A DNA stretch of 64,000 bases, taken from Oscillospiraceae bacterium (GTDB taxonomy: Bacteria > Bacillota > Clostridia > Oscillospirales > Oscillospiraceae). This document shows positions 34,007 through 42,843 of the stretch, one piece after another; the first letter of the stretch is position 1, and each line of letters starts with the position of its first letter. Both the position numbers and the translations under genes were made by a program. Location of the stretch: assembly GCA_017415425.1 (NCBI GenBank), contig JAFQGT010000005.1, positions 89,038 to 153,037 of the forward strand, given 5' to 3'. The notes under the pieces were generated by a model. The model saw nothing but the letters and a program-made list of their open reading frames with translations, was not told the origin of the DNA and did no database searches.

Positions 34007-35515
34007 TTATAATTCCACAGTCCGGTACTGAATTGCTTCAGCAATGTGGTCGGCAGTAATTGTTTGACTGCCTTCCAGATCGGCGATGGTTCTGGCAACC
34101 TTCAAAATTCTGTCGTAGCTTCGTGCGGTTAGGCCAAAGGCATCAAATGCTTGGCGCATCAATGTTTCTGAATCGGCATCCAACTTACAGTATGCCCGCA
34201 ACTGTTCAGGACCCATACGGGCATTGCACATCCCGCTGAAAGAACCAAAACGCTTATGCTGAACATTTCTTGCACGGTTGACTCGCTCCTTGACAGATGC
34301 GGAGGTTTCAGTCTCTTCTCTGCGGCGCAGATCCTCGTAATTCACAGCCGGTACTTCCATAATGATGTCGATGCGATCAAGCAGGGGACCGGAGATCCTG
34401 CTTCGGTAGTTGCGGATAGATGCATCCGAACAGATACATTTTCCGGAGGGGTCACCATACCAGCCGCATTTACAGGGATTCATTGCACATACCAACATAA
34501 ATTCTGATGGATATGTAACGGTACCCGACACTCTGGAGATGGTAACAAGTCCATCCTCCAGTGGTTGCCGCATCATATCAAGTGTATCTTTATGGAACTC
34601 CGGAAGCTCGTCCAGAAACAGCACACCCTTGTGTGCCAATGAAATTTCGCCGGGTTTTGGATTAGTACCGCCACCAGCGAGACCAGCGTTGGATACGGTG
34701 TGATGGGGACTTCTGAAAGGACGTTCGGTAACCAGGGGAGACTGAGAACTGACAAGACCCATAACGGAGTAGATCTGTGTGACTTCCAGAGATTCCTCCC
34801 AGGACATATCCGGCAGTATAGACGGAAGACGCTTGCTGAGCATACTTTTTCCCGAGCCGGGAGGGCCGATCAGCAAAATATTGTGACCGCCGGCAGCGGC
34901 AACTTCCATTGCGCGCTTTACATTCTCCTGGCCCACCACATCCTTAAAATCGGGCAGAGAAATGTCCTGTTTTTCCGGAACCCAGATCGGTTCTTCAGTC
35001 AATTCCTGTTCACCGTTGAGCGCTTCGACCAACTGGCGTACGGTCTGTACCGGGTAAATGGCAGGTCCTCTTGCCAGAGTAGCTTCAGCGGCGTTTTCTG
35101 CCGGTACATATATTGCTTCAAAACCGGCTTTCTTAGCGGCAATTGCCATAGGGAGCACGCCGGCAATAGGTCGAATGCGCCCGTCCAGACTCACTTCTCC
35201 CAGAAATGCGCTGGTGGAGCTTGGGCGACGGATTGCTCCGCAGGCTGCCATTATGCCCAGGAGGATAGGTAGATCATAATGGGTTCCGGCTTTTTTCAAA
35301 TTTGCAGGAGCCAGATTTACAGTAATTCTGCTGGTAGGAAATTTCATACCACTGGTCTTTACAGCAGCGCGAACCCGTTCGCGGGCTTCTTTTACCGCAG
35401 TATCCGGTAGACCGACAATATCAAAGGCAGGCAGACCATTGGAAATATAACACTCTACAGTTATGTGATTGCCGCGGATTCCGTCAATGCCCATAGTGTT
35501 GATACTGCAAATCAT
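34007..35515 (-). CDS. YifB/ComM-family Mg-chelatase-like AAA+ ATPase
   Basis: 502 residues. N-terminal Lon-protease-like domain (HITVECYISNGLPAFDIVGL; LGEVSLDGRIRPIAGVLP), then AAA+ core with Walker A LIGPPGSGKSMLSKRLPSI (~residue 215), Walker B GVLFLDELPEF, and the Cys cluster MNPCKCGWYGDPSGKCIC. ComM is a branch-migration helicase in natural transformation of Haemophilus-type bacteria; its role in Clostridia is not defined. AAAGGAGG precedes the ATG. Located 17 nt upstream of thiI on the same strand. Confidence 0.93.
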   Translation of the reverse strand: MICSINTMGIDGIRGNHITVECYISNGLPAFDIVGLPDTAVKEARERVRAAVKTSGMKFPTSRITVNLAPANLKKAGTHYDLPILLGIMAACGAIRRPSSTSAFLGEVSLDGRIRPIAGVLPMAIAAKKAGFEAIYVPAENAAEATLARGPAIYPVQTVRQLVEALNGEQELTEEPIWVPEKQDISLPDFKDVVGQENVKRAMEVAAAGGHNILLIGPPGSGKSMLSKRLPSILPDMSWEESLEVTQIYSVMGLVSSQSPLVTERPFRSPHHTVSNAGLAGGGTNPKPGEISLAHKGVLFLDELPEFHKDTLDMMRQPLEDGLVTISRVSGTVTYPSEFMLVCAMNPCKCGWYGDPSGKCICSDASIRNYRSRISGPLLDRIDIIMEVPAVNYEDLRRREETETSASVKERVNRARNVQHKRFGSFSGMCNARMGPEQLRAYCKLDADSETLMRQAFDAFGLTARSYDRILKVARTIADLEGSQTITADHIAEAIQYRTVEL

Positions 35516-35689
35516 AAGTTTCCTCCTTTTGCAGACTTTTCTACATCATACTCCATTCTTTATAAAAACTCAAATCTTTTTTTGTAGGGTAAATTGATTG
35601 ATGTTTACAATTATTTTATCAAATGGCAAATATCCTTACAAATACCAAAATGATTTTACAAAATTCCTCGGAATATACTCCAGATTGGC

Positions 35690-35718
35690 TTTACAAATGA
35701 AATGAAAAGTGCTATGAT
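35690..35718 (+). promoter_or_regulatory. Promoter of the PFOR gene
   Basis: TTTACA (35690-35695), 17-nt spacer, TATGAT (35713-35718). Upstream, 35600-35690 is A/T-rich and holds several copies of TTACAAA-like sequence. Confidence 0.7.
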
Positions 35719-35758
35719 ATGTCCGTTAAAGAATGATTACTTTAGGAGGTAATTGATT

Positions 35759-38700
35759 TTGGCAAGAAAATTCAAAACAATGGACGGCAATACTGCTGCT
35801 GCCCACGTCAGCTATGCCTTTACCGAGGTTGCTGGCATTTATCCCATCACTCCCTCCAGCCCCATGGCCGACTATGTTGACCAGTGGTCTGCTGCAGGTC
35901 GTAAGAACATTTTTGGTGACACTGTAAAGGTTGTCGAGATGCAGTCCGAGGCCGGTGCTGCAGGTACTGTTCACGGCTCTCTGGCCGCCGGTGCACTGAC
36001 CACCACCTACACCGCTTCCCAGGGTCTGCTGCTGATGATCCCTAATATGTACAAGATCGCCGGTGAGCTGCTGCCCAGCGTGTTCCACGTTTCTGCCCGT
36101 ACCGTTGCTACTCAGGCACTGAACATCTTCGGTGACCACTCCGACGTATATGCCTGTCGTCAGACCGGCTTTGCAATGTTGGCTGAGTCCAACGTTCAGG
36201 AAGTTATGGATCTGGGCGCTGTTGCACACCTGGCTTCCATTGAAGGCCGCGTTCCCTTCATTAACTTCTTCGACGGTTTCCGTACCTCCCACGAAATCCA
36301 GAAGATCGCTATTTGGGACTACGAGGATCTGAAGGAAATGACCAATATGGAGGCTGTTGCTGAGTTCCGGAAGCATTCTCTGAACCCCGAGCGTCCCGCA
36401 ATGCGTGGCTCTCACGAGAATGATGACATCTTCTTCCAGCACCGTGAGTCCTGCAACAAGTACTACACCGCACTGCCTGCAGTTGTGGAGAAGTATATGG
36501 CTAAGGTCAACGAAAAGCTGGGTACCAACTACCAGCTGTTCAACTACTATGGTGCTGCCGATGCTGACCGTGTTATTGTCGCTATGGGTTCTTTCTGTGA
36601 CGTTACCGAGGAAGTGGTTGACTACCTGAACGCTCACGGTGAGAAGGTCGGCCTGATCAAGGTTCGTCTCTTCCGTCCCTGGAGCTCTGCACATCTGCTG
36701 GCTGCTATTCCCGCTACCGTTAAGAAGATCGCTGTTATGGACCGCACCAAAGAGCCTGGCTCTCAGGGCGAGCCTCTGTACCAGGATGTTGTGATGGCTC
36801 TGGCTAAGGCTGGCAAGAACGATATTACTGTTGTTGGCGGTCGTTACGGTCTGGGTTCTAAGGATACCCACCCCGCTTCCGTCTTTGCTATCTACGAAGA
36901 GCTGGCTAAGGACGCTCCCAAGAATGAGTTCACTGTTGGTATTGTTGATGACGTGACCAACCTGTCTCTGACTGAGAAGGCTTCTCCCAATACCGCAGCG
37001 GAGAGCACTATCGAGTGCAAGTTCTGGGGTCTGGGTGGCGATGGTACAGTTGGTGCTAACAAGAACTCCATCAAGATCATCGGTGATCACACCGATAAGT
37101 ACGTACAGGCATACTTCCAGTATGACTCCAAGAAGACCGGCGGCGTAACCGTATCTCACCTGCGTTTTGGTGATCAGGCTATCAAGTCTCCCTACTACAT
37201 TAATAAGGCTGACTTTGTTGCTTGCCATAACCCCTCTTACATCACCAAGGGCTTTAAGATCGTTCAGGACGTAAAGCCCGGCGGCGTGTTCTTGATCAAC
37301 TGCCAGTGGTCTATGGAAGAACTGGAGCATCACCTGGATGCTGCTTCCAAGCGCTACATTGCTGAAAACAACATTCAGCTGTACACCATCAACGCTATTG
37401 ATCTGGCTATCAAGGTCGGTATGGGCAAGCGTACCAACACCATCCTACAATCCGCATTCTTCTCTCTGGCAAATGTTATGCCCAGCGAAGAGGCAATTGG
37501 CTATATGAAGGCTGCTGCTGAAGCTTCCTACCTGAAGAAGGGCCGCGATGTTGTTGATGCCAACTGGAACGCCATTGACGCAGGCGCTACCGCTTATGTG
37601 AAGATCGATGTTCCTGCCTCCTGGGCTACCGCTGAGGTTGCTAAGGTCGAATTGAATCTGGAAGGCCCTGCTGCTACTGTTGCTGTTGCCAAGAACATTC
37701 TGACTCCTGTTGGAAAGATGGACGGCTACAGCCTGCCTGTTTCCGCATTTGCAGAGATGGAAGACGGTCAGTTCCCCCTGGGCGTTTCCGCATACGAGAA
37801 GCGCGGTGTTGCTGTTACCGTTCCTCACTGGGATGAGACCAAGTGTATCCAGTGTAACAACTGTGCTTATGTTTGTCCTCACGCTACCATCCGTCCTTTC
37901 GCTCTGACTGAGGCTGAAGCTGCTGCTGCTCCCGCCGGTACCCGTACTGTTCCTGTCAAGGCAGGCAAGGGCAAGGGTGTTTACACCTACACGATGGCTG
38001 TTTCTCCTATGGACTGCATGGGCTGCGGTGTCTGCGTAGGCGTATGTCCCGCCAGCGCGATCACTATGGTACCTCAGGAGCAAGAGTTGGCTGAGCAGGA
38101 TGTCTTCAACTATATGGTATCCAAGGTCGCTCAGAAGCCAGAACTGGAAGACAATACCGTCAAGGGCAGCCAGTTCCGCAAGCCGCTGCTTGAGTTCTCC
38201 GGCTCCTGCGCAGGTTGTGCTGAGACCTCTTATGCACGTCTGGTTACCCAGCTGTTTGGTGACCGTATGTACATCTCCAATGCTACCGGTTGTTCCTCCA
38301 TCTGGGGTGGCCCCGCTGCTACTTCTCCCTATACTGTCAATGCTGACGGTCACGGTCCCGCTTGGTCCAACTCCCTGTTTGAGGACAATGCTGAGCACGG
38401 TCTGGGTATGTATACCGCACAGGCAGTGATCCGTGAGTCCTTGGCAAACAAGGTCCGTAAGGTTATGGAGACCACTGTATGCGACGAGCGCAAGGCTGCT
38501 TGCCAGGCTTGGCTGGATACCTACAATGACGGAGAGGCCAACAAGGCTGCTACCAAGGCTCTGGTTGCAAATCTGGAAGCTAAGGTTTGCTGCGATACCG
38601 TTGCTGACATCCTGAGCAAGAAGGAATATCTGTCCAAGAAGTCCATTTGGATCTTCGGTGGCGACGGCTGGGCATACGACATCGGCTTCGGTGGTGTTGA

Positions 38701-39286
38701 CCACGTTCTGGCATCCAACAAGGATGTCAACATCTTCGTCTTTGATACTGAGGTTTACTCCAACACCGGCGGACAGGCCTCCAAGGCTTCCAACATCGGT
38801 CAGGTTGCACAGTTTGCAGCTTCCGGTAAGGAGACCAAGAAGAAGTCTTTGGCCGAAATTGCTATGTCCTACGGCTATGTCTATGTTGCACAGATCGCTA
38901 TGGGCGCAAACCAGGCTCAGACCATCAAGGCTATCTGTGAGGCAGAGGCTTATAACGGTCCTTCTCTGATTATCGGTTATGCACCCTGTGAGATGCACTC
39001 CATCAAGGGCGGTATGATGAACTGCCAGTCCGAGATGAAGAAAGCTGTTGATTGCGGCTACTGGAACCTGTTCCGGTTCGATCCCTCTAAGGAGACTGGC
39101 AAGTTCACTCTGGACTCCAAGGCTCCCAAGGATGGCTATCAGGAGTTCCTGATGAACGAGGCCCGCTATGCTCGTCTGACCCGTGAATTCCCTGAGCGCG
39201 CAACCGAGCTGTTCGCTAGGAACGAGGCTGCTGCTAAGGAGCGCTACGAGCATCTGCTGAAGCTGGTTGAAATGTATAAGGACTAA
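35759..39286 (+). CDS. nifJ: Pyruvate:ferredoxin (flavodoxin) oxidoreductase, single-chain
   Basis: 1175 residues, homodimeric PFOR that decarboxylates pyruvate to acetyl-CoA with reduction of ferredoxin. Domain order: TPP-binding domain starting MARKFKTMDGNTAAAHVSYA with YPITPSSPMAD, gamma-type domain, a 2x[4Fe-4S] ferredoxin domain with CIQCNNCAYVCPHA (~residue 695) and CMGCGVCVGVCPA (~752), and the C-terminal TPP domain with SCAGCAETSYARL and SNATGCSSIWGG. Start is TTG at 35759: AGGAGGT ends 8 nt upstream, whereas an earlier TTG at 35753 is too close. Strong codon bias marks high expression; this bias also creates long antisense open frames that are not genes. Confidence 0.97.
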   Translation: MARKFKTMDGNTAAAHVSYAFTEVAGIYPITPSSPMADYVDQWSAAGRKNIFGDTVKVVEMQSEAGAAGTVHGSLAAGALTTTYTASQGLLLMIPNMYKIAGELLPSVFHVSARTVATQALNIFGDHSDVYACRQTGFAMLAESNVQEVMDLGAVAHLASIEGRVPFINFFDGFRTSHEIQKIAIWDYEDLKEMTNMEAVAEFRKHSLNPERPAMRGSHENDDIFFQHRESCNKYYTALPAVVEKYMAKVNEKLGTNYQLFNYYGAADADRVIVAMGSFCDVTEEVVDYLNAHGEKVGLIKVRLFRPWSSAHLLAAIPATVKKIAVMDRTKEPGSQGEPLYQDVVMALAKAGKNDITVVGGRYGLGSKDTHPASVFAIYEELAKDAPKNEFTVGIVDDVTNLSLTEKASPNTAAESTIECKFWGLGGDGTVGANKNSIKIIGDHTDKYVQAYFQYDSKKTGGVTVSHLRFGDQAIKSPYYINKADFVACHNPSYITKGFKIVQDVKPGGVFLINCQWSMEELEHHLDAASKRYIAENNIQLYTINAIDLAIKVGMGKRTNTILQSAFFSLANVMPSEEAIGYMKAAAEASYLKKGRDVVDANWNAIDAGATAYVKIDVPASWATAEVAKVELNLEGPAATVAVAKNILTPVGKMDGYSLPVSAFAEMEDGQFPLGVSAYEKRGVAVTVPHWDETKCIQCNNCAYVCPHATIRPFALTEAEAAAAPAGTRTVPVKAGKGKGVYTYTMAVSPMDCMGCGVCVGVCPASAITMVPQEQELAEQDVFNYMVSKVAQKPELEDNTVKGSQFRKPLLEFSGSCAGCAETSYARLVTQLFGDRMYISNATGCSSIWGGPAATSPYTVNADGHGPAWSNSLFEDNAEHGLGMYTAQAVIRESLANKVRKVMETTVCDERKAACQAWLDTYNDGEANKAATKALVANLEAKVCCDTVADILSKKEYLSKKSIWIFGGDGWAYDIGFGGVDHVLASNKDVNIFVFDTEVYSNTGGQASKASNIGQVAQFAASGKETKKKSLAEIAMSYGYVYVAQIAMGANQAQTIKAICEAEAYNGPSLIIGYAPCEMHSIKGGMMNCQSEMKKAVDCGYWNLFRFDPSKETGKFTLDSKAPKDGYQEFLMNEARYARLTREFPERATELFARNEAAAKERYEHLLKLVEMYKD

Positions 39287-39299
39287 CCTTATATAGTGT

Positions 39300-39331
39300 C
39301 CGCCCCCGGGTTGCCGGGGGCGGATTTTCTA
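39300..39331 (+). terminator. Terminator after PFOR
   Basis: GC-rich 10-bp stem CCGCCCCCGG with GTTG loop, then ATTTTCT. Confidence 0.85.
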
Positions 39332-39341
39332 AGGAGAAAAT

Positions 39342-39497
39342 ATGTACTGTACAATTATGGATATTCGGGGCGATTATGCCTACGTGAAGTACGATGATTC
39401 CGGTGTTATTTCTGAGGTCGCGCTTGCTCTGCTGCCCTTTGGTGTGGATGTTGGCGATCGACTGAAATTCGAAAACTACGAATTTGAACGGATATAA
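39342..39497 (+). CDS. 51-residue DUF3006-like protein
   Basis: Short open frame starting MYCTIMDIRGDYAYVKYDDS and ending LLPFGVDVGDRLKFENYEFE plus two residues. AAGGAG lies 6 nt before the ATG. The layout (short beta strands, GDYA near the N-terminus, LLP-x-GV-x-x-GD near the C-terminus) resembles small DUF3006-type beta-barrel proteins; this is a judgement by eye. It sits between two terminators just after PFOR, so it has either its own weak promoter or read-through expression. Confidence 0.65.
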   Translation: MYCTIMDIRGDYAYVKYDDSGVISEVALALLPFGVDVGDRLKFENYEFERI

Positions 39498-39498
39498 A

Positions 39499-39537
39499 AA
39501 GATGGCAGACAAAATTTTGTCTGCCATCTTTTTGTTA
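39499..39537. terminator. Bidirectional terminator between the 51-residue ORF and the AI-2E permease
   Basis: Stem AAAGATGGCAGACAAAA paired with its exact complement, T-rich flanks on both sides. Confidence 0.88.
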
Positions 39538-40791
39538 TTTTTTCTTTTCTTTTCTTTTTGTCTGTTTTATCTGATTCGTTTTCTTCTTGCTTTCTCTCTT
39601 TGCCCGGAACCTGGAATACAGCTCCGGAGGCTGAGGCTCAAGTTTCTGCTGGTCCAACCCCCGAGCTGACAATTTCTTGTTTGTCAGCTCCTGGATCAGT
39701 GTGTACAGGACGGAAACTAAGGGAATCATCAGGAACATACCGGCAACGCCCATCAGTTCGCCACCCAGTGCAACTGCCAGCAGCACCCACATACCGGAAA
39801 GTCCCACAGAACTGCCAACGACTTTGGGATAGATCATATTGTTTTCGATTTGCTGTATAACCACAAACAAGATAACGAACCAAAATGCGAGAACGGGATT
39901 TTCCACAAGAATGAAGAACGCGCCAAATACGCAACCGGCCCAGGCGCCAATGATGGGAATGAATGCTGTAACTGCGATCAGAACACTGATCAAAGGTATA
40001 TACGGCATTCGAAAGATACTCATGGAGATGGCGAACATAATACCAAGAATGCAGACCTCAACACACTGTCCGGAAAGAAAATTTGAGAATGTAGAATTGG
40101 TCAGACGAAGTACTCGGATGATGAAATCAGCATTCTTTTCTTTTATGAAGGCATACAGCAGTTTTCTGCCCTGTCTTGCCAAGGTTTCCTTCTGAAAGAG
40201 ACAGTAGATTGAGAATACAACACCGATGAAGAGATTAAAGACTGCAGAAAAAATGGTGCTGACAGCGGAAACCGTACCGCTGACAATGGCGCTGATACTG
40301 GTACCAACCACAGAAAGAGCATCCTGTATCAGCTTATCCCAGTTAGTTTTTTCCAGTTCTGTATTGTTTTCCAGCCAGTCTTTCAGCTGCGGATTTTCGT
40401 TGAGCGTTTCAATAACCCAATCCCTTGCATCCAGATAGAAATCGGTAAGACTTGGAATCAGTGATTGGATGGTGTTTGCGATTTGGGGAATCAGCAGCCA
40501 AATAACCGATGCAAGGACGATCAATATTGCAATAAAAGTCAGCACCATCGCAACCGAGCGGCGAAGCGCGGGTCTGTCGATCTTCTTCAGAAAGCTGTTT
40601 TCAATGGCCCGCATAGGGACGTTTAAAATAAAGGCAAGAACGCCGCCCAGGATAAACGGAGACAGGACACCATAAATTGTACTGAAGAAAACTTTTACAC
40701 GCACAGGTTCGTGAAGCAGCCAATACACAACGATACAGGCAATCACGCCCAGAATAACCCTTCTTAATGTTTTCTTGCTTACTTCTAACAA
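39535..40791 (-). CDS. AI-2E family transporter
   Basis: 418 residues, about eight helices arranged as in the PF01594 family: two N-terminal helices (VILGVIACIVVYWLLH; LSPFILGGVLAFILNVPM), a long extracytoplasmic segment rich in Asp/Asn (~120-180), then several helices, including PLISVLIAVTAFIPIIGAWA and MWVLLAVALGGELMGVAGMF. The tail is strongly basic (KRESKKKTNQIKQTKRKEKK). Substrate cannot be predicted; only some members export AI-2. Start is TTG with GGAG eight nt upstream; the nearby ATG is out of frame and stops at once. Confidence 0.88.
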   Translation of the reverse strand: MLEVSKKTLRRVILGVIACIVVYWLLHEPVRVKVFFSTIYGVLSPFILGGVLAFILNVPMRAIENSFLKKIDRPALRRSVAMVLTFIAILIVLASVIWLLIPQIANTIQSLIPSLTDFYLDARDWVIETLNENPQLKDWLENNTELEKTNWDKLIQDALSVVGTSISAIVSGTVSAVSTIFSAVFNLFIGVVFSIYCLFQKETLARQGRKLLYAFIKEKNADFIIRVLRLTNSTFSNFLSGQCVEVCILGIMFAISMSIFRMPYIPLISVLIAVTAFIPIIGAWAGCVFGAFFILVENPVLAFWFVILFVVIQQIENNMIYPKVVGSSVGLSGMWVLLAVALGGELMGVAGMFLMIPLVSVLYTLIQELTNKKLSARGLDQQKLEPQPPELYSRFRAKRESKKKTNQIKQTKRKEKKK

Positions 40792-40904
40792 ATAATCATC
40801 TCCTTCACTGGTACAAGCATAACAGCAAAATATGTACAAATCGTAATGATACATTATTTTCTTATATTCTATCTGTTTCCGGAACCTATGTCAAGCAGGT
40901 ATAT

Positions 40905-40955
40905 TCCCTCCCTAAAAATCATAAGGTTGTCACGGTAGGATACCGCAGGGAGGGA
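40905..40955 (+). promoter_or_regulatory. Inverted repeat masking the spoIIID ribosome site
   Basis: TCCCTCCCT (40905-40913) is the exact complement of AGGGAGGGA (40947-40955), which contains the spoIIID Shine-Dalgarno sequence six nt before the ATG. If transcribed together the two would pair and hide the ribosome site. Confidence 0.5.
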
Positions 40956-40960
40956 TCTGT

Positions 40961-41239
40961 ATGGCAGATACAATAGAGGACAGAGCCTGTGAACTGGCTG
41001 TATACATCATTGAAACGGGAGCTACCGTCCGAGCTGCTGCACAGCATTTTGGGATTTCAAAATCTACGGTTCACAAAGACCTTTCCCAGAGATTACCTCA
41101 GTATAATAAAATTTTGTATTGCCAGGTTCGCCGTGTGCTGGAACTTAACAAAGCCCAGCGGCATATTCGCGGCGGTCTTGCAACAAGACGAAAGTATAGC
41201 AAAAGATTTTTAGATGAATCAATGCAAGACCACCGTTAG
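40961..41239 (+). CDS. spoIIID: Stage III sporulation transcription factor SpoIIID
   Basis: 92-residue mother-cell regulator of sigma-E/sigma-K genes. Helix-turn-helix ATVRAAAQHFGISKSTVHKD is followed by LSQRLPQYNKILYCQVRRVL and a basic tail (HIRGGLATRRKYSKR), matching the family in length and sequence. GGGAGGG precedes the ATG. Its last codons lie within a terminator stem. Firm evidence for an endospore former. Confidence 0.96.
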   Translation: MADTIEDRACELAVYIIETGATVRAAAQHFGISKSTVHKDLSQRLPQYNKILYCQVRRVLELNKAQRHIRGGLATRRKYSKRFLDESMQDHR

Positions 41240-41262
41240 TGGTGGCCTTGCATTGATTTTTG
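41218..41262. terminator. Bidirectional terminator overlapping the spoIIID stop
   Basis: Long stem: ATCAATGCAAG plus CCACC arms around GTTA, followed by a T run. It covers the end of spoIIID and the end of a convergent 33-residue ORF. Confidence 0.85.
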
Positions 41263-41264
41263 CG

Positions 41265-41366
41265 CTACAGATCATCTGCATCCTGTACAACACTGTCGTT
41301 GGGATCTGCGGGTCGACCGGTGTAACTTCCAAAAGGATCTGTTACGATCTTTTCGTCCTTCTTCAT
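41265..41366 (-). CDS. 33-residue conserved-looking small protein
   Basis: MKKDEKIVTDPFGSYTGRPA then DPNDSVVQDADDL. The ribosome site GAGGTGA lies seven nt (from GAGG) before the ATG and a terminator follows the stop. The DPxGSYTG...VQDADDL pattern recalls tiny acidic proteins I have seen in other Clostridia genomes; function unknown. It is convergent with spoIIID and divergent from rlmH. Confidence 0.7.
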   Translation of the reverse strand: MKKDEKIVTDPFGSYTGRPADPNDSVVQDADDL

Positions 41367-41458
41367 TATCTCACCTCGGCAATAGTTTTCCCGCAGAGTA
41401 TAAAACTACTATGGAAACCTTCGCAATTTTGTGATATACTTGCTCAAAAGGAGTGATC

Positions 41459-41944
41459 GTGTTGTTTGACCTTACACTGATTGCAATGGGCAAGTTGAAA
41501 GAAAAGTTTTATATTTCCGCTGCAGATGAGTATGAAAAACGTATGAAGGGCTTTTGCCAGTTCCATTTGATTGAACTTCCGGAGACACGATTGCCGGAGG
41601 ACCCGTCTCCGGCGGAAATCACGGCAGGACTGGAGAAGGAAGCAGAGCTGATTTTAAACAGAATTCCGAAGGGCGCATGGCTGTGTGTATTAACACCAGA
41701 AGGCAAGTTGCTATCTTCTGAGGAACTGGCTGACAAAATGAAACAGATCAAACTTAGCGGAAGAAGCAGCGCGTGCTTCCTGATTGGTTCATCATTCGGT
41801 ATTGCGCCACGCATCAAAAGTAAAGCCGATTTTAAGCTCTCTATGAGTCCGATGACATTTCCGCATCATCTGGCACGAGTGATGGTCTTGGAACAGTTAT
41901 ATCGCGCTGAGGCAATTCAGGCAGGCAGCAAGTATCATAAGTAA
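41459..41944 (+). CDS. rlmH: 23S rRNA pseudouridine1915 N3-methyltransferase RlmH
   Basis: 161 residues, SPOUT methyltransferase acting on Psi1915. N-terminal LTLIAMGKLKEKFYISAADE followed by EYEKRM, the SAM-binding part FLIGSSFGIAPRIKSKADF, and C-terminal MTFPHHLARVMVLEQLYRA then YHK, all typical. Start is ambiguous among GTG 41453, GTG 41459 and TTG 41462; AAGGAG (41448-41453) overlaps the first and is 5-8 nt from the others. Confidence 0.94.
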   Translation: MLFDLTLIAMGKLKEKFYISAADEYEKRMKGFCQFHLIELPETRLPEDPSPAEITAGLEKEAELILNRIPKGAWLCVLTPEGKLLSSEELADKMKQIKLSGRSSACFLIGSSFGIAPRIKSKADFKLSMSPMTFPHHLARVMVLEQLYRAEAIQAGSKYHK

Positions 41945-41972
41945 AAGCCGGTTCGATTTGAACCGGCTTTCT
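41943..41972. terminator. Bidirectional terminator between rlmH and rsmE
   Basis: 11-bp stem AAAGCCGGTTC with GATTT loop, between convergent genes. Confidence 0.85.
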
Positions 41973-41974
41973 CA

Positions 41975-42706
41975 TTAAAACTCACCGCTGTCATACATCA
42001 CAGCAGACAGGGCACACAAGGGGGCAGTCTCACAACGCAGGATACGCCTTCCGAGAGTACAAATTTGGAAACCGGTATTCTTTGCTTGTTCTACTTCTCT
42101 TGGCTCCAAGCCGCCCTCTGGGCCTGTCAGTAAGCTGACTGTTTTATAAGGCTTGCTGGACAGCACCATACGCAGGGTAGTAGCCTGTTCGTTTTCATAG
42201 AATAGGATTGGAATGTCGGCTATTGCAGCACGATCCAGTGCTTTTTGATAACTATCTACGGTCAAAATCTGCGGGATCCGACCGCGTCCTGATTGCTTTG
42301 CTGCGGATTCGGCAATTTTTTGCCAACGTTCGAGCTTTTTATGTAGGCTTTTTTCGTCAGGTCTGGAAACGCACCGGGAGCAGGGGAAGGCTACAATCTC
42401 GTATGCGCCCAACTCCGTGGCTTTCTGGATCACGTGCTCAAGCTTATCGCCCTTGGAAAACGCTATATAGATACTGACATTGACCTGTGCCTCTGATGTG
42501 GCATTACTGCGGCTGTTGACAACCAGGCTGATTTTGTCAGCACTGATGTCGCTGATGGTACACAGACATTCATTGCCGCTTCCGTCACAGACTATCACTT
42601 CATCACCGATTTTCAGCCGAAGAACCTTTGCGTGGGCGGCATTTTCTCCTGTGAGTACCAAAAAATCAAGCTGAAGCTGATCCGGATCTACGAAAAAACG
42701 AGTCAT
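41975..42706 (-). CDS. rsmE: 16S rRNA (uracil1498-N3)-methyltransferase RsmE
   Basis: 243 residues. N-terminal PUA-like domain (MTRFFVDPDQLQLDF; LRLKIGDEVIVCDGSG) and SPOUT domain with KATELGAYEIVAFPCSRCV, LLTGPEGGLEPREVEQAK and the C-terminal knot LGRRILRCETAPLCALSAV. AAGGAG lies eight nt before the ATG; the longer frame upstream covers the tRNA-Leu promoter and is not real. Confidence 0.95.
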   Translation of the reverse strand: MTRFFVDPDQLQLDFLVLTGENAAHAKVLRLKIGDEVIVCDGSGNECLCTISDISADKISLVVNSRSNATSEAQVNVSIYIAFSKGDKLEHVIQKATELGAYEIVAFPCSRCVSRPDEKSLHKKLERWQKIAESAAKQSGRGRIPQILTVDSYQKALDRAAIADIPILFYENEQATTLRMVLSSKPYKTVSLLTGPEGGLEPREVEQAKNTGFQICTLGRRILRCETAPLCALSAVMYDSGEF

Positions 42707-42802
42707 AGATGAGGCTCCTTTTGTGTTTAATATTGAATTGAGTATAACACAATTTGGAAGGAAAGACAACCAAAAACGCCTTGTCGCTGTCGGAAAAATA
42801 TA

Positions 42803-42831
42803 TTGACAAAAGACTACAAGCGGGTTATAAT
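42803..42831 (+). promoter_or_regulatory. Promoter of tRNA-Leu
   Basis: Perfect TTGACA (42803-42808), 17-nt spacer, TATAAT (42826-42831). Confidence 0.9.
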
Positions 42832-42843
42832 AACCAAGCGTTT

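Noticed and set aside
35726..39253. Two very long open frames (535 and 602 codons) on the minus strand opposite PFOR.
   Set aside because: They arise from the strong codon bias of PFOR. They have no ribosome sites, overlap the real gene fully and have Ser/Leu/Gly/Val-rich unnatural composition.
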